The notes: a model not told the origin generated them from the letters alone. DNA of 64,000 nucleotides from CAZSSM01 sp964609385 (GCA_964609385.1 CAZSSM010000039.1:1-64000); one strand, 5' to 3'; counted from the stretch's first letter, positions 28,373-37,664 are shown. A program made the numbers and translations.

Positions 28373-29380
28373 ATGAGCGGCACGTCCAACTTCGAACCCT
28401 CCGGGAACGGGCCCGACTTCCAGGAGACTGTCACCCTGCTCCAGGGGGAAATCGCGCGGCTGGAGCAGGAACTGCAACTGCGCGATCGTGAACGTGACGC
28501 CGCCCTGGAGGAGGCGTCCCTGACCTCGCTCAACGACCGCTCCGAGGAACGGAGCCTCCGCGAGACCACCGTCCAGCTCCGCGAGGAACTCGACGACAGC
28601 CGCCAAACCATCAACTTCCTGCTCGACCAGATCCGCGCCATGGAGGAGTCCGAGCGGGCCAGCCGCGCCGAGTGGGATGCCCTCTGCCAGTGGGTCGAGC
28701 AGGTCGAGCAGCGCGTCGAGGCCCAGGGCCTCAACTCCGAAGATCAGTCCGACCTGATCCGCCAGTCCGACGAACACCGTCGACGTGCCGACCAGCTCCA
28801 AGAGCAACTGGCCCAACATGATCACACGGCCAAGAGCCGGCAACTGGCCCTCCAACGCGAGATCGAGCAACTCCGCAGCCTGCTGGAAGAGCAGCGCAGC
28901 CTGGCCCAGCAGGTCCAGACCCACCACGAGGAGGCCAACCCCGAGGCTCTCGCCGAACTGGTCAGCCTTCGGAGCGAGGTCCAGGCCCTCCGCCAGCATT
29001 GCCACGAACTCAGCGAGGCCGCTGCCGTCGCCGCCCAAATCGAGCCGCTCCGTCGCGAGAATCAGGCCATCCGTCAAGAGCTGGAGCAGGCCGCTGAACG
29101 GATCCGTCTGGCCGAAGACACTCAGAACCAGATCCGGATCGCCAGCGAGCATGCTCAAGCCGCCCTCCGCGCCCGGATGACCGATGAGGTCAACCGCGCT
29201 CGTTGCCAGGCCGAAGAGCAGTACCGGACCCGACGTACCGCCACCGAGATCGATGAACGAATCCGCGCCTTCCGACAACATCTCGACGAAGTCCACCGCA
29301 GCGAGGAACAGGAACGCGTCGGTACCAAGCTGTCCGAGCGCCTGGTCAAACTCTGGTCCCACACCCGGCCCTCCGCCTGA
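28373..29380 (+). CDS. long coiled-coil protein A
   Basis: A 335-residue protein, almost entirely heptad-rich Glu/Gln/Arg/Leu sequence (about residues 15-325) and so predicted to be a continuous coiled coil. No membrane segment or enzymatic motif. It follows the response regulator by 185 bp and precedes another coiled-coil gene by 44 bp. Such filaments or scaffolds often organise signalling arrays or polarity complexes, but this is inference from position. The antisense strand here is also open for a long way; codon bias and heptad periodicity favour the plus strand. Confidence 0.8.
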   Translation: MSGTSNFEPSGNGPDFQETVTLLQGEIARLEQELQLRDRERDAALEEASLTSLNDRSEERSLRETTVQLREELDDSRQTINFLLDQIRAMEESERASRAEWDALCQWVEQVEQRVEAQGLNSEDQSDLIRQSDEHRRRADQLQEQLAQHDHTAKSRQLALQREIEQLRSLLEEQRSLAQQVQTHHEEANPEALAELVSLRSEVQALRQHCHELSEAAAVAAQIEPLRRENQAIRQELEQAAERIRLAEDTQNQIRIASEHAQAALRARMTDEVNRARCQAEEQYRTRRTATEIDERIRAFRQHLDEVHRSEEQERVGTKLSERLVKLWSHTRPSA

Positions 29381-29424
29381 GCGGCGCGGTCGACCGTCCT
29401 GGTCCTCCCCAGGGAGTCTCAACC

Positions 29425-30144
29425 GTGGATCTGCCCCCACAGGCGATGCGCGACATCCTGGAACACCTCCGGACCCAGATCCACCATCATCTGGATCAGT
29501 TGGTCCAACGCGCGCGTCAGCACGCCGAGCAAGTGCGGACCGAGGCCCTCGCTCAGATCCACGCCCAGTCGCCGGCCTCCGAGGCCGGTCGGGCCATTCC
29601 CAACGATGAGGCCGAGACCCAGCTCCAGAGAACGCTCGAGCAGTTGGAGCAGGACCGCATCGCTTTCGAGACCCTCCGCCATGAGGAGGTCCAGAAGCTC
29701 GAGCACGACCGCAAGCTGCTCGCTGAGGCTTGGCAACAGATCGAGCAGGAGCAACGCGCCCTGGCTCAAGCGGCCGCCGCAGCCGCGGCGGCCACACCAA
29801 TGCCGATGCCTTATCACAACACCGCGGCCATGCCCGAGGCGTATCCCAGCTATGGGGCGCCCCCCAACCACTCCGGGTACGGGATGCCCCCTCACGGGAT
29901 GGCCGGTAGTCCCCAGGAAGCCTCGGGGTTCTGGAACGCCCCGCCCAATGGGGCTCACGCCCAGCCCGGACCGCCGGCGCCCGAACACCACGCAGCACCC
30001 GAGTCCCGGACCGGACCAGCCAAGCCCAACGCGATCGCCCGCGCGCTCATCGAGCAGTTCGCCGCCATGCGCGACGACGTCCGGCATCACAACGGGCCAA
30101 ATCCCCACTCCGAGACTGGATCGGACCACGCCTCCGCATCGTGA
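29425..30144 (+). CDS. coiled-coil protein B with Pro/Gly-rich tail
   Basis: A 239-residue protein with a GTG start. Residues 1-115 form a helical, coiled-coil-like region (HLRTQIHHHLDQLVQRA, then repeated LEQDR/LEHDR heptads). An Ala run (AQAAAAAAAA) follows, then a low-complexity tail rich in Pro, Gly, Met, Tyr and His (about 130-205), and a final short helix IARALIEQFAAMRDDV. It has no known domain. Tails of this kind mediate weak multivalent contacts or phase separation in other proteins, which is only a possibility here. It is co-directional with coiled-coil A and the SUMF1 gene. Confidence 0.75.
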   Translation: MDLPPQAMRDILEHLRTQIHHHLDQLVQRARQHAEQVRTEALAQIHAQSPASEAGRAIPNDEAETQLQRTLEQLEQDRIAFETLRHEEVQKLEHDRKLLAEAWQQIEQEQRALAQAAAAAAAATPMPMPYHNTAAMPEAYPSYGAPPNHSGYGMPPHGMAGSPQEASGFWNAPPNGAHAQPGPPAPEHHAAPESRTGPAKPNAIARALIEQFAAMRDDVRHHNGPNPHSETGSDHASAS

Positions 30145-30333
30145 TCTAAGCTGGTCCCAGGGTCCTCGTGGCCACTCTGGCCTTCGGCCCGTGGGGCCAG
30201 GGTGCCCGCCCCGTCCGTCGGGGCGGCTCAGCTGATCGGCTCGTTGATGATCCATGATCGACCAGCGCGCCGGCGACAGGCGCCCGACTCGCTCGCCGAT
30301 GTTCCGTACCCTACTCCGAGGGGCCCGTCGACC

Positions 30334-31392
30334 ATGTCACTGACCCAATCCCCCCCGGCCAAACAACCTCGCCCGCGGGACGGATGGTTCCGCCGACTCT
30401 GGCGACGGGGACCGACGACCAAAGCCGACGACCACGATCCGACCCACACCAACGACCCGATCCACGAGGCGCCCCAACGCCGAGGCGGCCTGGCCGAGAT
30501 GACCCAGAGCCTCATCGCGCAGGGACGCTACGCCATCGTCTTGCATCGCGATGCGGCCGATGTCATCGACGACCCGCTGGCCAACCAAGCCTGGGCCGTC
30601 CTGAAACGCCAGATGGCCATCGTTCCGGCCGGACCGATCGTTCTGACCAACGCTCATGGCGACGAGGAAGCCATTGAGCTGCCCGGCTACTTCCTCGACC
30701 GCTACGCTGTCACCAACAAACGCTTCGCCGAGTTCGTCAAGGCCGGCGGCTATGACGACCTAGACCTCTGGCCCGACGCCGCCCTGGCGGCCCTGCCGCA
30801 TCTAACCGATGCCGAAGGGAGGCCGGGCCCGGGCAACTGGCACAATGGACGCTGCGAGCCCGGGCTAGAAGACCATCCGGTCACCGGCATCTGTTGGTTC
30901 GAGGCGTATGTGTATGCCCAATGGGTCGGCAAGACCTTACCCTCGGCGGCGCTCTGGCAGAAAGCCGCCGGATGGCCCGATCGGCCCGGACAGGCGGCGC
31001 GGCCCCGACGCTACCCTTGGGGCGACGCCCTGGAAATACGCCGAGCCAACCTCTGGGCCGCCGGGATCGGCCAGACCGTCCCGGTCGACCAGTTCTCCGA
31101 AGGATGCACCCCCAACGGCATCTACCAGATGGTTGGCAACGTCTGGCACTGGCTCGACGACCCGCTCAGCTACATCGTCTCGGCGCCCGAGGAGAGCCTT
31201 TATCTGCCCTGCCCAATGCGACGGATCATCGGCGGCGCCTTCGACACCTATCTCAACACCGAAGTGACCAACACCTTCATCACCGGCCAAGCCGAGACCG
31301 ATCGGCGGACCAACCTGGGCTTCCGATGCGCCCTGCCGTTGGACCTGCTCCGGAGCTGGCCGCCACGCCAAGAGGGGGAACAAACCCCATGA
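30334..31392 (+). CDS. SUMF1/formylglycine-generating-enzyme-like protein
   Basis: A 352-residue cytosolic protein. A basic disordered N-terminus (1-60) precedes an FGE-sulfatase (SUMF1) fold: YFLDRYAVTNKRFAEFV, HPVTGICWFEAYVYAQW, LPSAALWQKAA, YPWGD, NGIYQMVGNVWHWLDD and a final LGFRCA strand. Enzymes of this fold convert a Cys to formylglycine in sulfatases, but many bacterial members lack the catalytic cysteines and serve as binding modules. The two active-site Cys positions could not be confirmed here, and no sulfatase is nearby. Its stop codon overlaps the GTPase start by 4 bp, tying the two together. A C-type-lectin-like binding role in the GTPase system is inferred. Confidence 0.87.
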   Translation: MSLTQSPPAKQPRPRDGWFRRLWRRGPTTKADDHDPTHTNDPIHEAPQRRGGLAEMTQSLIAQGRYAIVLHRDAADVIDDPLANQAWAVLKRQMAIVPAGPIVLTNAHGDEEAIELPGYFLDRYAVTNKRFAEFVKAGGYDDLDLWPDAALAALPHLTDAEGRPGPGNWHNGRCEPGLEDHPVTGICWFEAYVYAQWVGKTLPSAALWQKAAGWPDRPGQAARPRRYPWGDALEIRRANLWAAGIGQTVPVDQFSEGCTPNGIYQMVGNVWHWLDDPLSYIVSAPEESLYLPCPMRRIIGGAFDTYLNTEVTNTFITGQAETDRRTNLGFRCALPLDLLRSWPPRQEGEQTP

Positions 31393-32330
31393 CCTGGCCC
31401 GATCATACCACCCGATCCGGCATCGGCACCGAGGCCGACGCCCGGACCTACATCGAGTGCCCCATGTGTGGCAACACCACCTTGGAGGGCACCGCCTGCG
31501 ACCGTTGCTTCGCGCCCGGCGAGCTGATCGACGCGGTCGTCCAACGCCCGAGGCCACCCCGGTTCGTCGGCGTGCTCGGGCCCAGCGGCGTCGGCAAGAC
31601 CGTCTATCTCGGCATCCTCCTCGATATGCTCGCCCGAGGCCTCGGCGGGCTCCGCGGACACGCCTCAGGGGCCACCTCCTTGGCAATGCATCAGAACGTC
31701 ATCCTCTCCCTGGAACGTCAACGATTCCCGGAGAAAACCCCCAACGAGCCGGACCGCTGGCAGTGGGTCCACTGCGAGATCCATCTTCAGCCCGACGCTC
31801 CAGGATCACGCTCGAAGCGCAAGGGGCGTGGATTCGACCTGATCGTCCCCGACGTCGCCGGCGAGGCCGTCGCCGCCGAACTCAACACCCCGCGCACCGT
31901 GCCCACCATCCGCACGCTCATCCGGCGATGCGATGGCCTGATCGTCCTCATCGACGTCGAGCAGGTCATCACCGAGGGGCAAGGCCAAGAACTTTTCGCC
32001 ATGCAATTGATCAGCTATCTCAACTCGCTCCAGGCCGAGCACCGGAACCGGCCGCGCAAGATCGCCACGCCCGTCGCCCTGGTCTTCACCAAGGCCGACC
32101 TCTGTGTCGAGGCGCTCTACGACCCCGTCGGATTCGCCACGGCCAACGTCTCCGAACTGGTCGGCTCCTGCGAGGCCCGCCTGGAGCACTGGCAGTTCTT
32201 CGCCTCCGGCGTGGCCGGCGCTGTCGCCGCCCTGACCACGTCTGATGGACGGTTTACCCCCGTCCCGCTCCGGGTCGAACCCTATGGCATCCTCGAGCCA
32301 TTCCTCTGGATGGCCCATCACCTGGCCTGA
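31389..32330 (+). CDS. zinc-ribbon GTPase, DO-GTPase2-like
   Basis: A 313-residue protein. Four cysteines (24, 27, 37, 40) form a short zinc ribbon (CPMCG ... CDRC). The GTPase domain follows with the P-loop GPSGVGKT at 64-71, a switch-II DVAG at 155-158 and the guanine-specificity motif TKAD at 234-237. This matches GTPases of the 'double GTPase 2' group described in NTP-dependent conflict systems, where they pair with GAP1 proteins. The next gene is GAP1-N2-like, which supports the assignment. The GTPase probably switches between inactive and active states in response to the upstream chemosensory module. Confidence 0.85.
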   Translation: MTWPDHTTRSGIGTEADARTYIECPMCGNTTLEGTACDRCFAPGELIDAVVQRPRPPRFVGVLGPSGVGKTVYLGILLDMLARGLGGLRGHASGATSLAMHQNVILSLERQRFPEKTPNEPDRWQWVHCEIHLQPDAPGSRSKRKGRGFDLIVPDVAGEAVAAELNTPRTVPTIRTLIRRCDGLIVLIDVEQVITEGQGQELFAMQLISYLNSLQAEHRNRPRKIATPVALVFTKADLCVEALYDPVGFATANVSELVGSCEARLEHWQFFASGVAGAVAALTTSDGRFTPVPLRVEPYGILEPFLWMAHHLA

Positions 32331-32473
32331 GCCTGAGAACCCGACGCGACCGTCGAGCGATCCGGACCCGCGATCATGATCCGGAACCCGATCCGATCGG
32401 GGCCGTACCGGTCCCGATCCGACGCGACGTCTCATCCGAATCCCGCATCCATGTGATTCAGGACTCTGGTCTC

Positions 32474-33211
32474 ATGTCGCGAATCGCCGATCAAGCGATC
32501 TTCACATCCATGCGCCATAGTAGCCCGAGCCTCTCGGGTTACCATCTGGTCAGCCGGTCCGGCGGGATCAATTCCGAGGAGGCCTCCGCCCTGATGCGCT
32601 GGGGCCCTTCGCACGGCGCGTTGATCGTCGACGCGGCCAATTCCGTCAGCATCAATTGTCACTTCCTACCGACCGGACGACTCGTCCTGTCGCGGACCTG
32701 CGCCGGAGGACCCGAGTACAGCGGGCGGGGCGGACAGCAGATTTATACCCACTCGCTGGTCCTCGACCCCTCCACGCTCGAAGCCGACGGCATCCACCCG
32801 ATGATCCTCTACCGCGATGCGCTGGCTCTGGGCCACCTTCGGTATCGTCCCATGCCCGGAGACATTCTGCCGGCGGTCATGCTCAGCGAATCCGGGCCGG
32901 CCAACGCGATGGCCTTGGCCCCTTTGCCCGACGAGCCCGACGCCGAGACGATCGATCAACTCTGCCAGCGCCTTGGCAACGGCGAAGACTGCTATCTTGG
33001 CTACGACGGAGACCGAATCCACCTCATCGAACGGATCCTGCAGCGACTGCCCGCGCCGGTCCGCGTCCGCGTCAGCTTCTCCACCAGCCTCACCCCCTCC
33101 TCAGCCCGACCCTTCCAACTTGTCCTGGTCGGCACCCAGTCCGAGGCCCCCTCCTGGATCCGACCCGCCCCAGAGCAAGTGGTCCGCACCTATCTCACCC
33201 CGAGCACCTGA
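32474..33211 (+). CDS. GAP1-N2-like GTPase-associated protein (short form)
   Basis: A 245-residue protein with a start at ATG 32474 ten bases after AGGA; GTG 32453 is an alternative. It opens with the pattern DQAIFTS, SGYHLVSRSGGI and PSHGALI, followed by LPTGRLVLSRTCAGGPEYSGRGG and a YTHSLVL strand. These are features I recall for GAP1-N2, the N-terminal domain of GTPase-associated protein 1. Full-length GAP1 proteins are longer and carry M and C domains; this one ends after the N domain. It most likely binds or regulates the preceding GTPase. No membrane segment. A database profile match is needed for certainty. Confidence 0.72.
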   Translation: MSRIADQAIFTSMRHSSPSLSGYHLVSRSGGINSEEASALMRWGPSHGALIVDAANSVSINCHFLPTGRLVLSRTCAGGPEYSGRGGQQIYTHSLVLDPSTLEADGIHPMILYRDALALGHLRYRPMPGDILPAVMLSESGPANAMALAPLPDEPDAETIDQLCQRLGNGEDCYLGYDGDRIHLIERILQRLPAPVRVRVSFSTSLTPSSARPFQLVLVGTQSEAPSWIRPAPEQVVRTYLTPST

Positions 33212-33472
33212 GGATCGGGACGATCGCGACGCCACAGGCCCTGGCCACCCGCAGCAACCTCTCAAGGACGCCTGACCTCCGAGACCCGGCCGAACCGGCA
33301 CCAGGGGAGTCGCGGGATCGGGATTCCACGAGGCCGGCCCTCCTTGCTCGACCCGGACCAGCCCAGTCTAATGGGATCATGTGCCAACCCTGCCCTCGGA
33401 CGAGACCTCGGAGCCTCGAAACCGATGTCTCGAAGGCCGTCGCGATTCCCATTAAGTCAGAGGGACTCTCCC

Positions 33473-34561
33473 ATGCGCTCGAACCGCTCTCGGACCAACC
33501 TGTTGATTACCCGATCGACGATCGCCTCTGCGATCCTAATCGGCCTGCTCGGCTTCATCGATGGCCACGCCTACGCCTCAGGCAAAATCGATCCGGTCGA
33601 CGACAACCAACTCACCCTCGTCCTGGATGGCATCGATGGCCCCGGTCAAGGCAAGCATATCGTCCTGATCAGCGGTGATGAGGAATATCGGAGCGAGGAG
33701 GCCCTGCCGCAACTGGCCAAGATCCTCAGCGTCCGTCACGGGTTCCGTTGCACCGTTCTGTTCGCCATCGATCCCGAGACCGGCCTCATCGCCCCCAATC
33801 GTCGAGACAACATCCCCGGGCTCCAGGCCCTCCGCGACGCTGACCTCATGGTCCTCTTCACCCGGTTCCGCGAGCTGCCCGACGACCAGATGGCCGAGAT
33901 CGTCCGTTACGTCGAGTCGGGACGACCGGTCATCGGACTCCGGACCGCCACCCATGCCTTCAACTACCCCGAAGAGGACGCGACCTTCGCCCGGTACCAC
34001 TGGCGGAGCGAGTCCGACGGGTTCGAGGGCGGCTTCGGCCGTCAGGTTCTCGGTGAGACCTGGATCAATCACCACGGCGATCACGGCTCCCAGAGCACGC
34101 GTGGGATCCGCGTCCCCGGCATGACCAACCACCCGATCCTTCGAGGCATCGAGGACGGCGAGATCTGGGGACCAACCGACGTCTACGGCGTCCGCCTCCC
34201 GCTGCCGGGCGACTCCCAGCCCTTGGTCCTCGGCCAAGTTCTGGAGGGCATGAACCCCGACGACGAGCCGGTCGACGACGAGGTCAACGACCCGATGATG
34301 CCGGTGGCCTGGATCAAGACCTACACCGGCCCATCGGGCAACACCTGCCGCGTCTTCACGACCACCATGGGCGCCTCGCAGGACCTGCTCGCCGAGGGGA
34401 CTCGACGCCTCCTGGTCAACGCCTGCTACTGGGCCGTCGGCCTGGAGAACCGGATCGCCCCCGACGCCGACGTCGATCTCGTGGGCGACTTCGAGCCGCT
34501 CCCCTTCAAGTTCGGCGGCTTCAAGCCGGGCGTCCGCCCCGCCGATTTCATCGGCGACTGA
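33473..34561 (+). CDS. exported ThuA-like (glutamine-amidotransferase fold) protein
   Basis: A 362-residue protein starting at ATG 33473 seven bases after AGAGGGA, with a basic start and a signal peptide (about residues 12-32, cleavage near AYA-S). The body begins HIVLISGDEEYRSEEALPQL and contains DLMVLFTRFRELPDDQMAEI, then GRPVIGLRTATHAF and an NHHGDHGS segment. This pattern is typical of planctomycete ThuA-domain proteins with a class-I glutamine-amidotransferase-like fold. The function of these proteins is poorly known; a carbohydrate-related role has been proposed for the family. The next gene is a separate fasciclin protein. Confidence 0.82.
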   Translation: MRSNRSRTNLLITRSTIASAILIGLLGFIDGHAYASGKIDPVDDNQLTLVLDGIDGPGQGKHIVLISGDEEYRSEEALPQLAKILSVRHGFRCTVLFAIDPETGLIAPNRRDNIPGLQALRDADLMVLFTRFRELPDDQMAEIVRYVESGRPVIGLRTATHAFNYPEEDATFARYHWRSESDGFEGGFGRQVLGETWINHHGDHGSQSTRGIRVPGMTNHPILRGIEDGEIWGPTDVYGVRLPLPGDSQPLVLGQVLEGMNPDDEPVDDEVNDPMMPVAWIKTYTGPSGNTCRVFTTTMGASQDLLAEGTRRLLVNACYWAVGLENRIAPDADVDLVGDFEPLPFKFGGFKPGVRPADFIGD

Positions 34562-34700
34562 GGACCACGGCGTCGACGAGACGAGTCGAATTGCAGCGCC
34601 CTGGGCGTTCCATCGCCGAACCTCTCCGGACGGACATCGCGTCCGCCGTCCGACGCACCGCGTGTCGTCGACGAACCTATATTCCGGAGAGATTTCTGCC

Positions 34701-36107
34701 ATGCGCACGCTTCGAAACCTGAGACGCCTGACCGGCCTGATGGCCACAATGGTCGCCCTGGCAATCGCCTCGCCGGCCCGCGCCGACGAAAAGGCCGACA
34801 TCGTCAGTACCGCCGCGGCGGCCGGACAATTCCGGACCCTCGTCACCGCCCTGGTCGCCACCGATCTGGTCGACGACCTTAAGGGGAAGGGGCCCTTCAC
34901 CGTCTTCGCCCCCACCGACGAGGCCTTCGCCAAACTCCCTAAGGGCACACTCCAGACCCTGCTCAAGCCCGAAAACCGCGAAGATCTGGCCGCGATCCTG
35001 ACCTATCACGTCGTCGCCGGCAGCCAGATCCGGATCCCCGAGCACCCACCGCGCCATCGGCTTCGTGAGACCGAAACGCTCAATGGGGCCAAGATCCGAT
35101 TCGAGCGCAATGGCTCTCAGGTCTCGGTCAATGGCAACCGCGTTGTGGCCCGGAACATCGCCTGCTCCAACGGGATCATCCAGGTCATCGACGGCGTCCT
35201 GATTCCGCCCAAGACCGAAGAGGATGGCCAGGACATCGTCGCGATCGCCAAGCAGCAGGGCACGTTCGAGACCCTCTTGGCAGCTTTGGAGGCGGCCGAT
35301 CTCACCGACGCCCTCCGAGGTGACGGGCCCTTCACCGTCTTCACTCCCACCGACGAGGCCTTCGCCAAGCTACCCAAGCGGCTCCTCAAGTCGCTGCTAA
35401 AGCCTGAGAACAAGGACGCCCTCACCAAGGTCCTGACCTACCACGTCGTCGCCGGCGCCGCGATCACTGCCCGAGACGCCGTCAAAGCCGGTCAGGCCGA
35501 GACCCTACAGGGCCAGCGCGTCCGCGCCTCCATCGAGAAGGGACAATTGGTCATCAATCAGTCCCGCGTCATCGTCAATGATGTGGTTTGCTCCAACGGG
35601 ATCATCCACGTCATCGACACGGTCCTGACGCCGCCCGGACTCGAACTCGGTCGGGCCGACGCGTCGAAGACCGCCAACCGCCTCGTCTCGTTCGACCTCG
35701 AGATCAATCACCCCTTGGCCCCTCGGGTGACTCGGAAGTCCAATACGGTCGTCTATGACACCAGCCACGATTATCCGATCGACGTCGATGGCTCAGAGGC
35801 GGGGACCATCGTGATCCGGGGCAAAACGGCCGGCTCAGGGTCGCTCATCAACCTGGTGGCCAATACGATCCGAGTCGAGTTGGAGAACGCCAGCCGAATC
35901 ATCCTGGAGGGCCGCGCCGGCCGGGTCGAGGGCGAGATCTCCGGGGCCATTCGCCTGGTCGCCTTCGACCTCGACGCCTCAACGGCCGACCTCCGACTCG
36001 ACGGGGCCAGCCGCGCCGACCTCCGGGTCACCGACGACCTCAAGCTCGAAACCGTGGCCATTCTCGGGTCCGGACCGTCGACACTGGCGTCAAGCCAGCC
36101 CTCGTGA
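34701..36107 (+). CDS. exported protein with two fasciclin (FAS1) domains
   Basis: A 468-residue protein with a signal peptide (cleavage near ARA-D, about residue 31) and a GGAGAG site upstream. Two FAS1 repeats follow (about 33-165 and 175-310); each has the H1 box GPFTVFAPTDEAFAKLPK or FTVFTPTDEAFAKLPK, the central TYHVVAG, and the H2 box SNGIIQVIDGVL or SNGIIHVIDTVL. The C-terminal 155 residues are beta-rich, with repeated ASRIILEG- and ASRADLRV-type units like an auto-transporting adhesion head. FAS1 domains mediate cell adhesion. An exported or surface adhesion role is likely. Confidence 0.92.
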   Translation: MRTLRNLRRLTGLMATMVALAIASPARADEKADIVSTAAAAGQFRTLVTALVATDLVDDLKGKGPFTVFAPTDEAFAKLPKGTLQTLLKPENREDLAAILTYHVVAGSQIRIPEHPPRHRLRETETLNGAKIRFERNGSQVSVNGNRVVARNIACSNGIIQVIDGVLIPPKTEEDGQDIVAIAKQQGTFETLLAALEAADLTDALRGDGPFTVFTPTDEAFAKLPKRLLKSLLKPENKDALTKVLTYHVVAGAAITARDAVKAGQAETLQGQRVRASIEKGQLVINQSRVIVNDVVCSNGIIHVIDTVLTPPGLELGRADASKTANRLVSFDLEINHPLAPRVTRKSNTVVYDTSHDYPIDVDGSEAGTIVIRGKTAGSGSLINLVANTIRVELENASRIILEGRAGRVEGEISGAIRLVAFDLDASTADLRLDGASRADLRVTDDLKLETVAILGSGPSTLASSQPS

Positions 36108-36233
36108 CCGATAGATATTCCAGGGTCACCCAGGTGACACGGTAACCCTTTGAGGAATCCAGACAGGTTGAGAGTCGAGATATCGATCGGACCGAGCCGC
36201 TCCGAATGATCCGGGCGGCTCACGTTCGTCGCA

Positions 36234-37664
36234 TCACTCATACGACGCAACGATCTCATCGAACCAGACCGTGCCGGGACCATAGATCTGGGGGGCAATG
36301 ACGATCGACTTGGTTCCGCGCGGGATCTCAACAACGCCCTCATAGCGGGTCCAGTCATGGGTCGTTGGCGGATCGTTGGCCTGTTTGGCTCCGACATACG
36401 CGACCCATTCGTGACGGTAATTCTCGTCCTCATCGTAGAACTGGGCGTCCAGCGTGACTTTAGTGACATCCTTCGCCTTAACCCAGGCGGAGACGCGGAG
36501 TTTTCGCGGAGCGCCCTGAACTTCGAAGGCCTGGAACCACTGGGCGATTGGGAAGTAACGGTTGACCGATTTGCTCAACTTCAAGCTCGACGCGCCTTCG
36601 TGGGCTTCGTCGCGCGCCCATTCAAACTGAACCCCGGTCACAGCGGACCCTCGAGACCAATCCGAGGGCGAGTTATCGTCGCCCTGCTCGAACCCCGGAT
36701 TGCTCAGGAGGTTCTCGGGGGCCGTCGGAGGTTCGGGCGGGGCCTCGACGTAGGCCGTGGCCGGCTGAGGAGCCGAAGCCACTTCGGCCGGCGCATTGGC
36801 CACCCAAAACACCGATCCCATCACGGCACCAATCATCACCAACGATCCTAAAACGACGCTGATGCGAGCAACTCCATAAGACATAGCCATTTCTCCATGG
36901 AAAAGCGAGAGAACGGCAGCCGGAACCGAACCGACCGCCACGAGAGAGGAAGACGTATTGAACGCCGATGCGGCCGCATGGACGGTCCGTCGGATCAGCG
37001 ATTCGGAGACGGGAACCACCGAAGTCGATGCCCGGGCGCCAATGGTCGATCCCCAGGCCATCAGCGTTGAGGCGAACCCGAGCCGACGCAGTCGCGTTCG
37101 CAACGTCGCGCGGGCGCGGTGGAGCCGACTCCGGACGGTCCCGATGGGCCACTGGAGTTCGTCGGCAACCTGCTCGTAACTCCGACCCTGCCAGTAGGTC
37201 AACAGGACCGGGACCCGTTGCGATTCGGGAAGCCGTTCGACCTCGGCTCGGATCCGATCGGTTCCCTCAAGCGACTCCAGGTCGCGGGTCACTGGGCCAG
37301 CCAGATCGCAGAGCTGGATCGGATCGGCCGGCTGCTCCCGATCGCGTCGCCGACTCTGATCGGCCCGCGCCCGCCAAGCCAGCCGACGCGCCACTCGAGC
37401 CAGCCAAGGTCCGAGCCGATCAGCATCGCGGATCGACTCGGCCCGACGCGCAAGGATCACAAAGGTCGCCTGGAAGACATCGTCAGTGTCAGCCTCGTGC
37501 CGGAGAATCGCTCGGACCACGCCCCGGACCATCGGCCCATGACGACGGACCAGCACCTCGAAGGCCGACGAATCGCCCGACGAACCGAACCGCGCCAAGA
37601 GCTGGGCGTCGCCCAAACTCCCCAACGCGACGATTCCCGAGCAATGGGGATCCATCACGGTCAT
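36234..37664 (-). CDS. ECF sigma factor fused to a transmembrane helix and extracellular CBM-like domain
   Basis: A 476-residue protein with ATG start 37664 eight bases after GAGG. Residues 1-195 are an ECF sigma-70 factor: region 2 with ADTDDVFQATFVILARR and region 4 with LPESQRVPVLLTYWQGRSYEQVA and IGTVRSRLHRAR. After a linker, one transmembrane helix (about 269-289) leads to a Pro/Ala-rich stalk and a 155-residue beta domain starting NLLSNPGFEQG, with the look of a CBM4/9 or galactose-binding-like jelly roll. The layout predicts a membrane-tethered sigma factor that senses an outside ligand directly, without a separate anti-sigma factor. The orientation and mode of release are inference. 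Confidence 0.9.
   Translation of the reverse strand: MTVMDPHCSGIVALGSLGDAQLLARFGSSGDSSAFEVLVRRHGPMVRGVVRAILRHEADTDDVFQATFVILARRAESIRDADRLGPWLARVARRLAWRARADQSRRRDREQPADPIQLCDLAGPVTRDLESLEGTDRIRAEVERLPESQRVPVLLTYWQGRSYEQVADELQWPIGTVRSRLHRARATLRTRLRRLGFASTLMAWGSTIGARASTSVVPVSESLIRRTVHAAASAFNTSSSLVAVGSVPAAVLSLFHGEMAMSYGVARISVVLGSLVMIGAVMGSVFWVANAPAEVASAPQPATAYVEAPPEPPTAPENLLSNPGFEQGDDNSPSDWSRGSAVTGVQFEWARDEAHEGASSLKLSKSVNRYFPIAQWFQAFEVQGAPRKLRVSAWVKAKDVTKVTLDAQFYDEDENYRHEWVAYVGAKQANDPPTTHDWTRYEGVVEIPRGTKSIVIAPQIYGPGTVWFDEIVASYE

Noticed and set aside
28172..29998. 608-codon open frame on the minus strand
   Set aside because: It runs antisense to two coiled-coil genes with clear heptads; open antisense frames are common at this GC content.
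33578..34966. 462-codon minus-strand frame
   Set aside because: Shadow of the ThuA-like gene and the fasciclin gene start.
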